Shown in pieces: positions 25,772 through 34,189 of a DNA stretch of 64,000 nt (position 1 is the first letter of the stretch; every line of letters starts with the position of its first letter). The position numbers were made by a program, and so were the translations under genes. Source of the stretch: Hyphomicrobiales bacterium. GTDB taxonomy: Bacteria > Pseudomonadota > Alphaproteobacteria > Rhizobiales > Rhizobiaceae. The notes under the pieces were generated by a model. That model was not told where the DNA came from. It worked only from the letters and a program-made list of their open reading frames with translations, and did not search any database. The stretch is taken from NCBI GenBank assembly GCA_900471485.1, contig UCEU01000038.1:62001-126000 (forward strand), written 5' to 3'.

Positions 25772-26407
25772 TCAGCTGGCGCGGGCGGCCTGCATCGGGC
25801 GGAGCACGCTCATCAGCGCGCCGTAGGGCAAGAGCATGACGAGGCCGACGAGAAGCTTCACCCAGAAGTCGCCGATCGCCCAGGAGATCCAGCGCGGCGC
25901 TTCGGCGGCAAGGACGCCGAGAACGGGCGATGCTTCCAGCGCGAACGGATCGTTCGGGCCGAGGAAGACGAAGAAGGCGGCGAAGGACAGCGAGAAGAAG
26001 ATCACCGTGTCGAGCATCGAGCCGAGCAGCGAGCCCACCAGCGGCGCACGCCACCAGGCCTGGCGGCGCAGGCAGTTGAAGAGTGCGATATCGAGCAGCT
26101 GGCCGGCGAGATAGGCCGTGCCGGAGGCGATCGCGATGCGCGGAACCGACGTGAAGAAGGAGAGCGCGACGCCGACGAGGAAGCCGGCGAACACCACCTT
26201 GCGCGCCGCTTGCGGCCCGAACTGGCGGTTGGTGAGGTCGGTGATCAGGAAGGCGACCGGATAGGTGAAGGCACCCCAGGTCAGGAGGTCGGCCAGATTG
26301 ACGCCAGCGACGGTGACGTTCAACGGGAACTGGACGAGGAAGTTGGACGAGACGACGACCAGCGTCATCAGGGCAACGTAGATAAGGGTATAGCGGCTCT
26401 GAAGCAT
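25772..26407 (-). CDS. yhhQ: Queuosine precursor transporter (YhhQ/VUT family)
   Basis: 211 residues with about six transmembrane helices. It begins MLQSRYTLIYVALMTLVVVSSNFLVQ and includes LTWGAFTYPVAFLITDLTNRQFG, the family hallmark, and a central DTVIFFSLSFAAF. The family imports queuosine precursors (preQ0/preQ1) for the wobble base of tRNAs reading NAY codons. The ATG at 26407 has an AGGAT site 8 bases before it. Both site and start codon fall in a possible ligand-binding RNA fold (separate entry). It follows rpmB on the same strand behind a hairpin. Confidence 0.9.
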   Translation of the reverse strand: MLQSRYTLIYVALMTLVVVSSNFLVQFPLNVTVAGVNLADLLTWGAFTYPVAFLITDLTNRQFGPQAARKVVFAGFLVGVALSFFTSVPRIAIASGTAYLAGQLLDIALFNCLRRQAWWRAPLVGSLLGSMLDTVIFFSLSFAAFFVFLGPNDPFALEASPVLGVLAAEAPRWISWAIGDFWVKLLVGLVMLLPYGALMSVLRPMQAARAS

Positions 26408-26434
26408 TTTTTTATCCTGGGGTATGCCACCAGT
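26404..26434 (-). promoter_or_regulatory. Candidate preQ1 class I-like riboswitch overlapping the yhhQ start
   Basis: On the minus strand CTGG (26433-26430) pairs with CCAG (26420-26417), enclosing TGGCATACC; an A-rich tail GATAAAAAA follows, and the loop GCAT (26427-26424) can pair with ATGC (26407-26404), which includes the start codon. That is the stem, loop, A-rich tail and second-helix order of an H-type pseudoknot, as in class I preQ1 riboswitches, which also carry the ACCCC-stem and A-rich tail. The ribosome site AGGA overlaps the first stem. Gene identity fits. The helices are short, so this is a candidate only. Confidence 0.45.
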
Positions 26435-26456
26435 TGGAGGGAACACACGGCAAAGC

Positions 26457-26493
26457 AAAAGGCCTGAACGGATGTTATCCGTGCAAGCCTTTT
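26457..26493 (-). terminator. Rho-independent terminator after rpmB
   Basis: A long hairpin: AAAAGGC (26457-26463) with GCCTTTT (26487-26493), and an inner perfect stem ACGGAT gtt ATCCGT (26468-26482). On the minus strand it ends in GCCTTTTGCTTT, 30 bases past the rpmB stop. It separates rpmB from yhhQ. Confidence 0.75.
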
Positions 26494-26522
26494 GAAGCCG
26501 TACAGCTAAAGATCAGCGCTGA

Positions 26523-26822
26523 TTAGGCAGCGACTGCAGCTTCAGCGGTCTTCTTGACGATCTGGCGACGCAGCAGACGAGCGCGCATCGACAGGTCGTT
26601 TTCGCTTGCCTTGATGAGGAAGGCATCGAGGCCGCCACGATGCTCAACGGAACGGAGAGCAGCAGCCGAAACGCGAAGACGGTAACGCTGGCCGAGGGCG
26701 TCGGAGATCAGCGTAACCTGGCACAGGTTCGGGAGGAACCGGCGCTTGGTCTTGTTGTTGGCATGGCTGACATTGTTGCCAACGAGGACTGCCTTGCCGG
26801 TCAATTCGCACATGCGGGACAT
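26523..26822 (-). CDS. rpmB: 50S ribosomal protein L28
   Basis: 99 residues from MSRMCELTGKAVLVGNNVSHANNKTKRRF, the classic L28 start (CELTGK...VSHANNKTKR). The alphaproteobacterial C-terminal extension is present (RARLLRRQIVKKTAEA). ATG at 26822 with AATAGGTG upstream. The C2-C2 zinc motif of some L28 proteins is absent, as is normal in this group. It has its own strong promoter and terminator and is divergent from the DUF3108 gene. Confidence 0.97.
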   Translation of the reverse strand: MSRMCELTGKAVLVGNNVSHANNKTKRRFLPNLCQVTLISDALGQRYRLRVSAAALRSVEHRGGLDAFLIKASENDLSMRARLLRRQIVKKTAEAAVAA

Positions 26823-26915
26823 GGAACACCTATTCTTGTTTTTCTCGGCCATCGATTGCCGACCCGCGCAAAGTCGAGCTTGCAATCCATCAGGCCATGA
26901 TTGGAAAGTTGCGGT

Positions 26916-26944
26916 TCTATAATCAGACAGGCCGCGCGCGTCAA
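26916..26944 (-). promoter_or_regulatory. Sigma-70 promoter of rpmB
   Basis: On the minus strand TTGACG (26944-26939), exactly 17 bases, then TATAGA (26921-26916), preceded by GC to give the rhizobial CTTGAC form. It lies about 94 bases before the rpmB start and is one of the best promoter matches in the window. Confidence 0.7.
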
Positions 26945-27060
26945 GCCAAACCTTGGCGTTTCCCGCAATTCCGTCAAAAAGCTCGTGTTTTCTTGACGCC
27001 ACGACAGGCGTATAGACCTTACCTCGCCGCTTTACCAGCGCGACCAACAAGGCAGATTTC

Positions 27061-27837
27061 ATGGCTCATATGAGCAAGCGCATCTTCATCTCGACCCTTG
27101 CCGCGCTGATGGCATTGCCCGCGGCGGCAGGCGAAGTCGTGCACCGCACCGAGTACAAGGTGTCGCTCGGGATCATCACGATCGCCCGCGCCGCCTTCCT
27201 GACACGGATCGAGGACGACAAGAGCTACCGGGTCTCGGGCGATATCAGCTCGGCCGGGCTTGCCGACCTCGTGACCGATATCTCGGCCAAGACCAGCGTC
27301 GATGGCGTCATGCGCGGCGACCGGCTGCAGGCGACGCGGTATTTCCTCTACTACAAGAGCGGCAAGCGGGCGCGGACCTATGACGTCCGCTACAGCAACG
27401 GCAACATCACCTCGACGACGGTGAAGCCGCCGCGGCGGCTGCCGAAGAACTGGGTGGACGTGCCGGCCGGGGACCTGCGTTCGGTGCTCGACCCGATCTC
27501 GGGGATGATCTTCCCCGCCGATGCCGATCCCTGCAGGCAGCGCCTGCCGATCTTCGACGGCGAGATGCGCATGGATCTGGTGCTGTCGGGCAAGGGCTCG
27601 CAGGACTTCTCGACGGAAGGCTTCAACGGCAAGGCGCTCGTCTGCAACGTCCGCTTCGTGCCGAAATCCGGCTACAAGAAGGGCCGCAGCGACATCGTCT
27701 ATCTCAGCAAGAGCAACCGCATGGAAATCTGGTTTGCCAAGGCGGATGCGGCGAATGTATATGCTCCTGTCTACGTCCGCATTCCCACGCAGTACGGACC
27801 GGTGACGATTACCGCCGTCAAGTACGGCGCAAGCTGA
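27061..27837 (+). CDS. DUF3108 exported protein
   Basis: 258 residues. A signal peptide (ISTLAALMALPAAAG) is cleaved about residue 23. The mature domain has the DUF3108 features: VVHRTEYKVSLGIITIARAAF near the start, PRRLPKNWVDVP, RSVLDPISGM, and RMEIWFAKADA then P-x-Y-VRIPTQYGPV near the end. It is a predicted periplasmic beta-rich protein of unknown role. The first ATG (27061, AAGGCAG upstream) was chosen over the one at 27070. Its place back-to-back with rpmB is, as I recall, common in rhizobia. Confidence 0.85.
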   Translation: MAHMSKRIFISTLAALMALPAAAGEVVHRTEYKVSLGIITIARAAFLTRIEDDKSYRVSGDISSAGLADLVTDISAKTSVDGVMRGDRLQATRYFLYYKSGKRARTYDVRYSNGNITSTTVKPPRRLPKNWVDVPAGDLRSVLDPISGMIFPADADPCRQRLPIFDGEMRMDLVLSGKGSQDFSTEGFNGKALVCNVRFVPKSGYKKGRSDIVYLSKSNRMEIWFAKADAANVYAPVYVRIPTQYGPVTITAVKYGAS

Positions 27838-27867
27838 CGGAGCGCAGGCCTCCGCGAAGGGGGACAT

Positions 27868-28764
27868 GTGAAGCTGCGGGCAACGTTGATCGGCTTTTCG
27901 GCCATCCTGATGTGGTCGTTCCTGGCGCTGTTGACCGCGGCCTCCGGCAAGATGCCGCCTTTCCAGCTGTCGGCCATCTGCTTTGCCATCGCCAGCCTGC
28001 CCGGCATTCTGGTGCTCGTCCTCAAGCCGTCGCGGCTGGCGCTGTTGAAGCAGCCGGCCAGCGTCTGGATCGTCGGCATCGCCGGGCTGTTCGGCTATCA
28101 TTTTCTCTACTTCACGGCGCTGCGCAACGCGCCGGCCGTCGAGGCCGGGCTGATCGCCTATCTCTGGCCGCTCCTGATCGTCGTCGGTTCGGCGCTGCTG
28201 CCGGGCGAGAAGCTGCGCTGGTATCATCTGGTCGGCGCGGTGGCGGGGCTTTGCGGCACGTTCCTGATCGTCGGTCGCAACGGCGTCAATTTCGACGGCG
28301 CCTACGCGCTCGGTTATGGCGCCGCTTTCCTCTGCGCCTTCACATGGTCGGGCTATTCGCTGCTGACGCGCCGGTTCGATGCGGTGTCGACCGATGTCGT
28401 CACCGGCTTTTGCCTGGCGACCTCCATTCTGTCGCTCGTCTGCCATCTGGCGCTCGAGACGACGGTTTGGCCGCAGGGCGCGGTGGAATGGGTCGCCGTC
28501 GTCGGCCTTGGGCTGTTTCCGGTTGGTGCTGCCTTCTACGCCTGGGACTACGGCGTCAAGAACGGCAATATCCAGATCCTCGGTGCCGCCAGCTATGCCG
28601 CGCCGCTGCTGTCGACGCTGATCCTGACGCTGTTCGGTTTCGCAGAGGCGACGCCGCGCATCGCCATCGCCTGCGTTCTGGTCACAGGCGGCGCGGTGCT
28701 GGCCGCGCAGGACATGTTCCGGAAGAAGTCCGCGCCGGCACAGGAAGCTGCCGCCGCGGAATGA
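27868..28764 (+). CDS. EamA/DMT-family exporter (YddG-like)
   Basis: 298 residues, ten predicted helices in two EamA repeats (about 1-140 and 150-285). The GTG start at 27868 follows GAAGGGGG. Motifs such as FGYHFLYFTALRNAPAVEAGLIAYLWPLLIV in repeat one and AFYAWDYGVKNGNIQILGAASYAAPLLSTL in repeat two resemble YddG-type exporters of aromatic amino acids. An inner-membrane drug/metabolite transporter; the substrate is not certain. It lies 30 bases downstream of the DUF3108 gene and is convergent with the cupin gene. Confidence 0.88.
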   Translation: MKLRATLIGFSAILMWSFLALLTAASGKMPPFQLSAICFAIASLPGILVLVLKPSRLALLKQPASVWIVGIAGLFGYHFLYFTALRNAPAVEAGLIAYLWPLLIVVGSALLPGEKLRWYHLVGAVAGLCGTFLIVGRNGVNFDGAYALGYGAAFLCAFTWSGYSLLTRRFDAVSTDVVTGFCLATSILSLVCHLALETTVWPQGAVEWVAVVGLGLFPVGAAFYAWDYGVKNGNIQILGAASYAAPLLSTLILTLFGFAEATPRIAIACVLVTGGAVLAAQDMFRKKSAPAQEAAAAE

Positions 28765-28766
28765 TC

Positions 28767-29204
28767 TCAGGACGCCGGAGCCCAGTCCTTCGGCGCCATC
28801 TCGAAGCTCGAGAACTCGAAGCCGGGCGCAACGGTGCAGCCGACCAGCGTGTAATCGCCCAGCGTTTCGGCCGATTGCCACCAGTTGGCGGGAATGACTG
28901 CCTGCGGGCGCTCGCCGGCCAGGATATCCGGGCCGAGCGTCAGCGTTTCGCTCTTGCCACCATCTGCGGCGCGGTGCAGCGCCAGCGGCGCGCCGGCGTA
29001 GTAGTGCCAGACCTCGGCTGCGTCATGGACGCGGTGCCAGTGCGAGCGTTGCCCCGATTTCAGCAGATAGTAGATCGCGGTCGAGTGGCCGCGCGTCTCG
29101 TCGTCGCTGTCGCGAAAGGTCTGGATGTACCAGCCGCCCTCGGGGTGCGGCTGCATGGCGAGCTCGCGGATGATGTCGTCCGCCGTGATGGTCGTTTCCG
29201 GCAC
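28767..29204 (-). CDS. Cupin-fold protein, DUF985 family
   Basis: 145 residues with a GTG start whose first base is the last base of the gloB stop (TAGTG), so translation is coupled. QPHPEGGWYIQTFRD, STAIYYLLKSGQRSHWHRV, EVWHYYAGAPL and LVGCTVAPGFEFSSFEMA are the ordered blocks of the DUF985 cupins; His residues in SHWHR and EVWHYY could hold a metal. Cytoplasmic, with no known reaction. Pairing with glyoxalase II suggests a sugar or aldehyde-related role but does not prove one. Confidence 0.88.
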   Translation of the reverse strand: MPETTITADDIIRELAMQPHPEGGWYIQTFRDSDDETRGHSTAIYYLLKSGQRSHWHRVHDAAEVWHYYAGAPLALHRAADGGKSETLTLGPDILAGERPQAVIPANWWQSAETLGDYTLVGCTVAPGFEFSSFEMAPKDWAPAS

Positions 29205-29974
29205 TAGAAATTATCCTTGCGCCGGCGGATCTCGGCGAAGACCTCCTCGTTGGTCTTGCTTTCCATCAGGAGGTTGCGGCGGATGGCCGGATCGGCGGCG
29301 CGCAGGAAGGGGTTGGTTTCCTTCTCCAGTGCCAGCGTCGTCGGGATGGTGAACTTGCCCTCGGCGCGCAGGGCCTCGATCTCGGCGGCGCGGCTCTTCA
29401 GGCGCTCGTTGCCGGGATCGATCGTCAGTGCGAAGCGGGCGTTGGACAGCGTGTATTCGTGGCCGAAATAGATCGCGGTCTCATCCGGCAGCACGGCGAG
29501 CTTCTGCAGGGAATGCCACATGTCGGCCGGCGGGCGCTCGAACAGGCGGCCACAGCCGAGCGCGAACAGCGTATCGGCGGCAAACAGCAGCTTGTCGTCG
29601 ACGAAGTGGTAGCAGATATGGCCCGCCGTATGGCCGGGGGTCTCGATGACGCTGACGGTATGGTCGCCGAACAGGAAGGTGTCGCCGTCGGCCATGGTCC
29701 GGTCAAGACCGGGGATAGCCACCGCCTCGTTGATCGGGCCGATGATCTCGCAGCCGTAGTGCTCCTTCAGCGCAAGATTGCCCTCGACGTGGTCGGTATG
29801 GTGATGGGTGGTCAGGATGTGGGAGATCTTCCAGCCACGGCGATCGGCGGCCGCCTTCACCGCATCGGCATCCGGGGCGTCGATCGACGCCGTGTTGCCG
29901 GTTTCGGGATCATGGACCAGCACGCCGAAATTATCGGTGCGGCAGAGAAAAACTTCCAGATTCAATGGTTTCAT
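29204..29974 (-). CDS. gloB: Hydroxyacylglutathione hydrolase (glyoxalase II)
   Basis: 256 residues from MKPLNLEVFLCRTDNFGVLV. The metallo-beta-lactamase motif is THHHTDH with ligands H57, H59, D61 and H62; ETPGHTAGHICYH and FAADTLFALGCGRLFE supply the others, and the C-terminal HAGH domain with NPFLR binds glutathione. It hydrolyses S-D-lactoylglutathione, the last step of methylglyoxal detoxification. The upstream in-frame extension to 30064 is not conserved and overlaps the divergent methyltransferase promoter. Confidence 0.95.
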   Translation of the reverse strand: MKPLNLEVFLCRTDNFGVLVHDPETGNTASIDAPDADAVKAAADRRGWKISHILTTHHHTDHVEGNLALKEHYGCEIIGPINEAVAIPGLDRTMADGDTFLFGDHTVSVIETPGHTAGHICYHFVDDKLLFAADTLFALGCGRLFERPPADMWHSLQKLAVLPDETAIYFGHEYTLSNARFALTIDPGNERLKSRAAEIEALRAEGKFTIPTTLALEKETNPFLRAADPAIRRNLLMESKTNEEVFAEIRRRKDNF

Positions 29975-30063
29975 AACTAAAGCGACCTCTTTATCTCGGG
30001 CATACCGGGAATGTAGAGGGTCGGCCCTTGAAGTCCAACCGGCTATCGATAACATTTGTCGCA

Positions 30064-30804
30064 ATGCACGCCGATATTGTCGACCTACGTCAGTTCTATC
30101 ATTCCGATCTCGGCCGTATCGCCGAGCAATCGATCAGCATGGCCTTGTCGTCGCTCTGGGTACGGCTGCCGCAGGAGCGGCTGGTCGGTATCGGCTATGC
30201 CGTGCCGTTTCTCGATCGTTTCCAGGCGGATACCGAACGCACCTTCGCCTTCATGCCGGCGGGGCAGGGGGCGGTGAACTGGCCTATGGGGTCGCTGTCC
30301 TCGACGGCGCTGATCTTCGACGAGGAGTTACCGTTGCCGGATTCGTCGATCGACCGCATCCTCATGGTGCATTCGCTCGAGTTCGCCGAAAATCCGCGCG
30401 AGACGCTGAAGGAGATCTGGCGGGTGCTGGCGCCGGGCGGCCGGCTCGTCATCGTCGTTCCCAACCGCCGCGGTGTCTGGGCACGGATGGAGCACACGCC
30501 CTTCGGCTCCGGCAGGCCCTATTCGCGCGGGCAGCTGACGCATCTCCTGCGCGAGACCAACTTCACGCCCGGCGCGACCGCCGAGGCGCTCCTGTTTCCG
30601 CCGTCGAAGCTCGGCTCCGTGATGCGGCTGCGCAGCGCCTTCGAGCGCGTCGGAAGGACCATGTGGCCGGCCTTTTCGGGCGCCATCATCGTCGAGGCGC
30701 AGAAGCGGCTTTATCAGGGGCTTCCGGTGGCGGTGCGCGCGTCGCGGCGTGTGTTCGTGCCGGTGCTGTCGCCGCACGGGGTGCCGACGACGCGGACGCG
30801 GTAG
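30064..30804 (+). CDS. Class I SAM-dependent methyltransferase
   Basis: 246 residues from MHADIVDLRQFYHSDLGRIAE. The typical glycine-rich motif I is poorly kept (LVGIGYAVPFLDRF), while the later Methyltransf_11 blocks are clear: PLPDSSIDRILMVHSLEFAENPRE, then EIWRVLAPGGRLVIVVPNR. The C-terminus is basic. Substrate unknown. It is divergent from gloB, an arrangement I recall from other rhizobial genomes, with the shared promoter in 29975-30063. A TTG at 30028 is possible but unlikely. Confidence 0.85.
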   Translation: MHADIVDLRQFYHSDLGRIAEQSISMALSSLWVRLPQERLVGIGYAVPFLDRFQADTERTFAFMPAGQGAVNWPMGSLSSTALIFDEELPLPDSSIDRILMVHSLEFAENPRETLKEIWRVLAPGGRLVIVVPNRRGVWARMEHTPFGSGRPYSRGQLTHLLRETNFTPGATAEALLFPPSKLGSVMRLRSAFERVGRTMWPAFSGAIIVEAQKRLYQGLPVAVRASRRVFVPVLSPHGVPTTRTR

Positions 30805-30810
30805 TTCTTC

Positions 30811-30980
30811 CCTTCTCCCCAGCGGGGAGAAGGTGGCCCGAAGGGCTCAGGTGCAACTTGTTGCACCGGGGATGAGGGGGCTCCGGGTGGTTCGGCCCGC
30901 CTCTTCCTGAAAATGTCTGTTGTTGTGCCACTGGCCCCCTCATCCGCCTGCCGGCACCTTCCCCCCCGCTGGGGGAAGAG
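30811..30980. repeat. Mirrored pair of rhizobial intergenic repeats (copy 1)
   Basis: The gap before hisC holds CCTTCTCCCC agc GGGGAGAAGG (30811-30833) leading into GATGAGGGGGC near 30881, and, in opposite orientation, GGCCCCCTCATCCGCCTGCC (from 30933) leading into a second CCCC-GCT-GGGG hairpin by 30980. The 28 bases 30934-30961 are the exact reverse complement of 47874-47901. Non-coding; the hairpins could end transcription after the methyltransferase gene. Confidence 0.7.
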
Positions 30981-31097
30981 ACTCGTGGTGGGCCGCTCGC
31001 GCTATCTCCCCGCACCACTCGACAACGCCCCATTTCCGTTCTATTGCCTCAGGGCAATTTCCAGCCGGAACGTCCGGCATTTTCCAAGGTTGATCCC

Positions 31098-32207
31098 ATG
31101 AGCGTAGAGACGAGCAAGCCTGTTCCCCGTGCCGGTATTCTTGACATCGCGGCCTATGTGCCGGGCAAGGAACATGCACCGGGTGTCGCGCGCGTCTACA
31201 AGCTCTCCTCCAACGAAACGCCGCTCGGCGCCAGCCCGAAGGCGATTGCTGCATACCGCGCGGCGGCCGACAATCTCGAGCGCTACCCGGACGGACAGGC
31301 TGTCGAGCTGCGCGAGGCGATCGCGGCGGTGCATGGGCTTAACCCGGCTAACATTCTCTGCGGCAACGGCTCCGACGAGCTGCTCGGCCTGCTCTGCCAC
31401 GTTTATCTCGCGCCCGGCGACGAGGCGATCATCACCGAGCATGGCTTTCTCGTCTACAAGATCCAGATCATGGGCGCCGGCGCCACCGTCGTCACGGTCA
31501 AGGAGAAGGAAGCGACCGTCGATGTCGACGCGATCATCGCCGCCGTGACCGAGAAGACCAAGATGGTGTTCATCGCCAATCCCGGCAATCCGACCGGCAC
31601 CTATGTTCCCGTCAGCGAGATCCGCCGGCTGCACGCCGCCCTGCCGAAGAACGTCGTGCTGGTGCTCGACGCGGCCTATGCCGAGTATGTGCGCCGCAAC
31701 GACTATGAATCCGGTATCGAGATCGTGTCGTCGAACCCGAACGTTGTCATGACCCGCACCTTCTCGAAGGTTTACGGCCTGGCTGCGCTGCGCGTCGGCT
31801 GGATGTATGCGCCCGCCGATATCGTCGATGCGCTGAACCGCGTGCGCGGACCGTTCAACATGAACATGGCGGCGATCTCGGCCGGTGCGGCTGCCATCCG
31901 CGACCAGTCCTTCATGCAGGAAGCCGTCACCTTCAACCAGATGTGGATCGACAAGCTGACCGGCGCCTTCGAGGCGATCGGGCTCAAGGTCACGCCGTCG
32001 GTCACCAATTTCGTGCTGATCCACTTCCCCGATGTGGACGGCAAGCGCGCCGACGAGGCGGACGAGTTCCTCACCAGTCGCGGTTATATCCTGCGAGCGG
32101 TGAAGGGCTATGGCTTCAAGAATTCGCTGCGCATGAGCGTCGGCCCCGAAGAGGCCAACCGTGGCGTCATCGAAGCGCTCGGCGAATTCATGGGACGAAA
32201 AGCATGA
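31098..32207 (+). CDS. hisC: Histidinol-phosphate / aromatic aminotransferase
   Basis: 369 residues from MSVETSKPVPRAGILDIAAYVPGK. A class I/II PLP aminotransferase: NPGNPTGTYVP, the Schiff-base lysine K224 in RTFSKVYGLAALRVGW, and KLSSNETPLG near the N-terminus typical of HisC. Because it overlaps tyrA by four bases, it probably also transaminates prephenate or 4-hydroxyphenylpyruvate in tyrosine/phenylalanine synthesis, as reported for some HisC homologs; another hisC may exist elsewhere in the genome. Confidence 0.92.
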   Translation: MSVETSKPVPRAGILDIAAYVPGKEHAPGVARVYKLSSNETPLGASPKAIAAYRAAADNLERYPDGQAVELREAIAAVHGLNPANILCGNGSDELLGLLCHVYLAPGDEAIITEHGFLVYKIQIMGAGATVVTVKEKEATVDVDAIIAAVTEKTKMVFIANPGNPTGTYVPVSEIRRLHAALPKNVVLVLDAAYAEYVRRNDYESGIEIVSSNPNVVMTRTFSKVYGLAALRVGWMYAPADIVDALNRVRGPFNMNMAAISAGAAAIRDQSFMQEAVTFNQMWIDKLTGAFEAIGLKVTPSVTNFVLIHFPDVDGKRADEADEFLTSRGYILRAVKGYGFKNSLRMSVGPEEANRGVIEALGEFMGRKA

Positions 32208-33133
32208 CGGTCCAGTTCGATCGCATCGCGCTTATCGGCATCGGCCTGATCGGCTCGTCGCTGGCGCATGACATCAAGCGGCTGGGCTTGGCGAAAGAGG
32301 TGGTCATCGCCACCCGCAGCGCCGAGACACTGAAGCGGGCGGAAGAGCTTGAACTCGGTGACCGCTACACGACGTCTTCGGCCGAAGCGGTCAGGGACGC
32401 CGACCTTGTCATCGTCTCGGTGCCTGTCGGTGCGTCGGAAGCTGTTGCCAGGGAGATCGCCAGCAGTCTGAAGCCGGGCGCCATCGTCACCGATGTCGGC
32501 TCGACCAAGGCGTCGGTCATCGCGCAGATGCAGCCGCACATGCCCGATAATGTCCATTTCATTCCAGGCCACCCGCTGGCGGGCACGGAAAAGTCCGGTC
32601 CTGATGCCGGCTTCCCCGGCCTGTTCGAGGGGCGCTGGTGCATCTTCACGCCGCTTGCCGATACGGACGAGACGGCACTGAAGACACTCAGCCGTTTCTG
32701 GGAAACGCTGGGCTCGAAAATCGATGTCATGGACCCCGAGCATCACGACAAGGTGCTCGCCATCGTCTCGCATCTGCCGCACCTGATCGCCTACAACATC
32801 GTCGGTACTGCGGACGATCTCGGAACGGTCACGCAGTCCGAAGTCATCAAGTATTCGGCGTCGGGCTTCCGCGACTTCACACGCCTGGCGGCGTCCGACC
32901 CGACGATGTGGCGGGATGTGTGCCTGCACAACAAGGATGCGATCCTGGAGATGCTGGCGCGGTTTTCCGAAGACCTCGCCTATCTGCAGCGGGCGATCCG
33001 CTGGGGCGAGGGCGACAAGATCTTCGATCTCTTCACCCGCACCCGCGCCATCCGACGCTCGATCATCGAGGCCGGCCAGGATGTCGACGCGCCGGACTTC
33101 GGGCGGCCGCATACGCTCGATAAGAAATCCTGA
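32204..33133 (+). CDS. tyrC: Prephenate/arogenate dehydrogenase
   Basis: 309 residues, starting with an ATGA overlap with hisC. The Rossmann motif GIGLIGSSLAHDIKRLGL is at the N-terminus; VTDVGSTKASVIAQM, FIPGHPLAGTEKSGPDAGF and VLAIVSHLPHLIAYNIVG are the family blocks, the last with the catalytic-site His. It oxidatively decarboxylates prephenate (or arogenate) on the way to tyrosine. There is no fused chorismate mutase and no ACT domain, so feedback control must differ from the enteric TyrA. It is convergent with DUF2125, with only 3 bases between them. Confidence 0.92.
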   Translation: MTVQFDRIALIGIGLIGSSLAHDIKRLGLAKEVVIATRSAETLKRAEELELGDRYTTSSAEAVRDADLVIVSVPVGASEAVAREIASSLKPGAIVTDVGSTKASVIAQMQPHMPDNVHFIPGHPLAGTEKSGPDAGFPGLFEGRWCIFTPLADTDETALKTLSRFWETLGSKIDVMDPEHHDKVLAIVSHLPHLIAYNIVGTADDLGTVTQSEVIKYSASGFRDFTRLAASDPTMWRDVCLHNKDAILEMLARFSEDLAYLQRAIRWGEGDKIFDLFTRTRAIRRSIIEAGQDVDAPDFGRPHTLDKKS

Positions 33134-33136
33134 CGA

Positions 33137-34138
33137 TCAGATCGGCGGGATCGAGCCGAGCGGGATGAAGCCGCCGACGGTGGCGTTGCCGCGCGCGACG
33201 ACGAGATCGACCGAGACCGTATCGCCGCCGCCGGCAAGCGCCTTCAGGAGCTTCGAGGCGGTATCGACGGTCTTGGCCATGTCGGGGAAGGTCTGTTTGA
33301 TGCTGTTGCGCCACTGGCCGAGCTCCTGGATTTCCAGCTTGAACTTGCCGGAGAGGTAACCCTCTTCGTCGAAGGAGAAGGGGCCGGTCAGCGTCATCAC
33401 CTTGCCGTCGCCGATATCGGCCACGACCTTGCGCAGCTCGCCGCTGGAGCCATAAAGCCCCCGGCGGTCGCTGCCATCCACAAGCCCGGCCTTGCCGGCA
33501 AGCGTCACGTCGATGCTGGCCGAGAGCTTCGGCAGCAGCTGCGGCCAGTCCTTGATCGAGGTGTTGGCGTCGGTGAGCGAGATCGCGCCGTCGAGATCGG
33601 CGCCGTTCTGGCGCAGGTGGATCTCGGTATGCGCGGCGTTGAAATCTATCGTCTGGCCGGTCTGCGAGGAAACGGCGACCGCCTTCAGCCCGTCGATGAC
33701 GGTGGAGGAGCGGTCGATGCCGCGAAACTTCGTGACCAGGCTCGACTGCAGCTTTTCCCACTCGGCATTGATCGACAGGCCGTGCGCGGTGCGGATATCG
33801 GTGGGCGAGTCCAGCTCCCAGACGATATGTCCGGGCGCATAGACCTGGGCGGCCGAGCGCAGCGCGCCGAAGCTTGCCGAGACGCCGTTGACGTTATCGT
33901 CGACATCCACCTTCGAGCAGAACAGGCCGATGCGGAACGGGAAACCACGCACGTCCATATCCGTGCACTCACTGCTGACACCGGCGGCATCGCGCGGGGC
34001 GATCGCCCGCAGCACGGTGTTCTTCAGCTGCGAGGCGGCATAGAACCAGGCGCCGGTATAAAGCGCGATCACCAGAACGATGCCGCCGCCCAGCAACCAG
34101 AATTTCCTGCCGCCGCGGGATTGGCTTGACGCTGCCAT
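33137..34138 (-). CDS. DUF2125 membrane-anchored periplasmic protein
   Basis: 333 residues from the ATG at 34138, preceded by TTGGAGAACATC. One N-terminal transmembrane helix (FWLLGGGIVLVIALYTGAWF, about 12-31) anchors a large beta-rich domain with the DUF2125 features: GFPFRIGLFCSKVDV, YAPGHIVWELDSP and a late LTGPFSFDEEGYLSGKF. Domains of this shape resemble AsmA-like or lipid-binding repeats, but function is unknown. The longer open frame upstream reads into the chaC promoter and was not used. Confidence 0.85.
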   Translation of the reverse strand: MAASSQSRGGRKFWLLGGGIVLVIALYTGAWFYAASQLKNTVLRAIAPRDAAGVSSECTDMDVRGFPFRIGLFCSKVDVDDNVNGVSASFGALRSAAQVYAPGHIVWELDSPTDIRTAHGLSINAEWEKLQSSLVTKFRGIDRSSTVIDGLKAVAVSSQTGQTIDFNAAHTEIHLRQNGADLDGAISLTDANTSIKDWPQLLPKLSASIDVTLAGKAGLVDGSDRRGLYGSSGELRKVVADIGDGKVMTLTGPFSFDEEGYLSGKFKLEIQELGQWRNSIKQTFPDMAKTVDTASKLLKALAGGGDTVSVDLVVARGNATVGGFIPLGSIPPI

Positions 34139-34189
34139 GATGTTCTCCAATGGTGAGTCGCGAATGGGATTCTCGGTCTGGCGTGGGAT

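Noticed and set aside
27019..28881. 620-codon minus-strand open frame over DUF3108 and the EamA gene
   Set aside because: It spans two real plus-strand genes and reads as Arg/Asp/His-rich shadow sequence.
30930..30980. GCCACTG string suggesting a cobalamin riboswitch
   Set aside because: The surrounding bases are part of a repeat shared with 47.7-47.9 kb; no B12 box or conserved core is present and the next gene is hisC.
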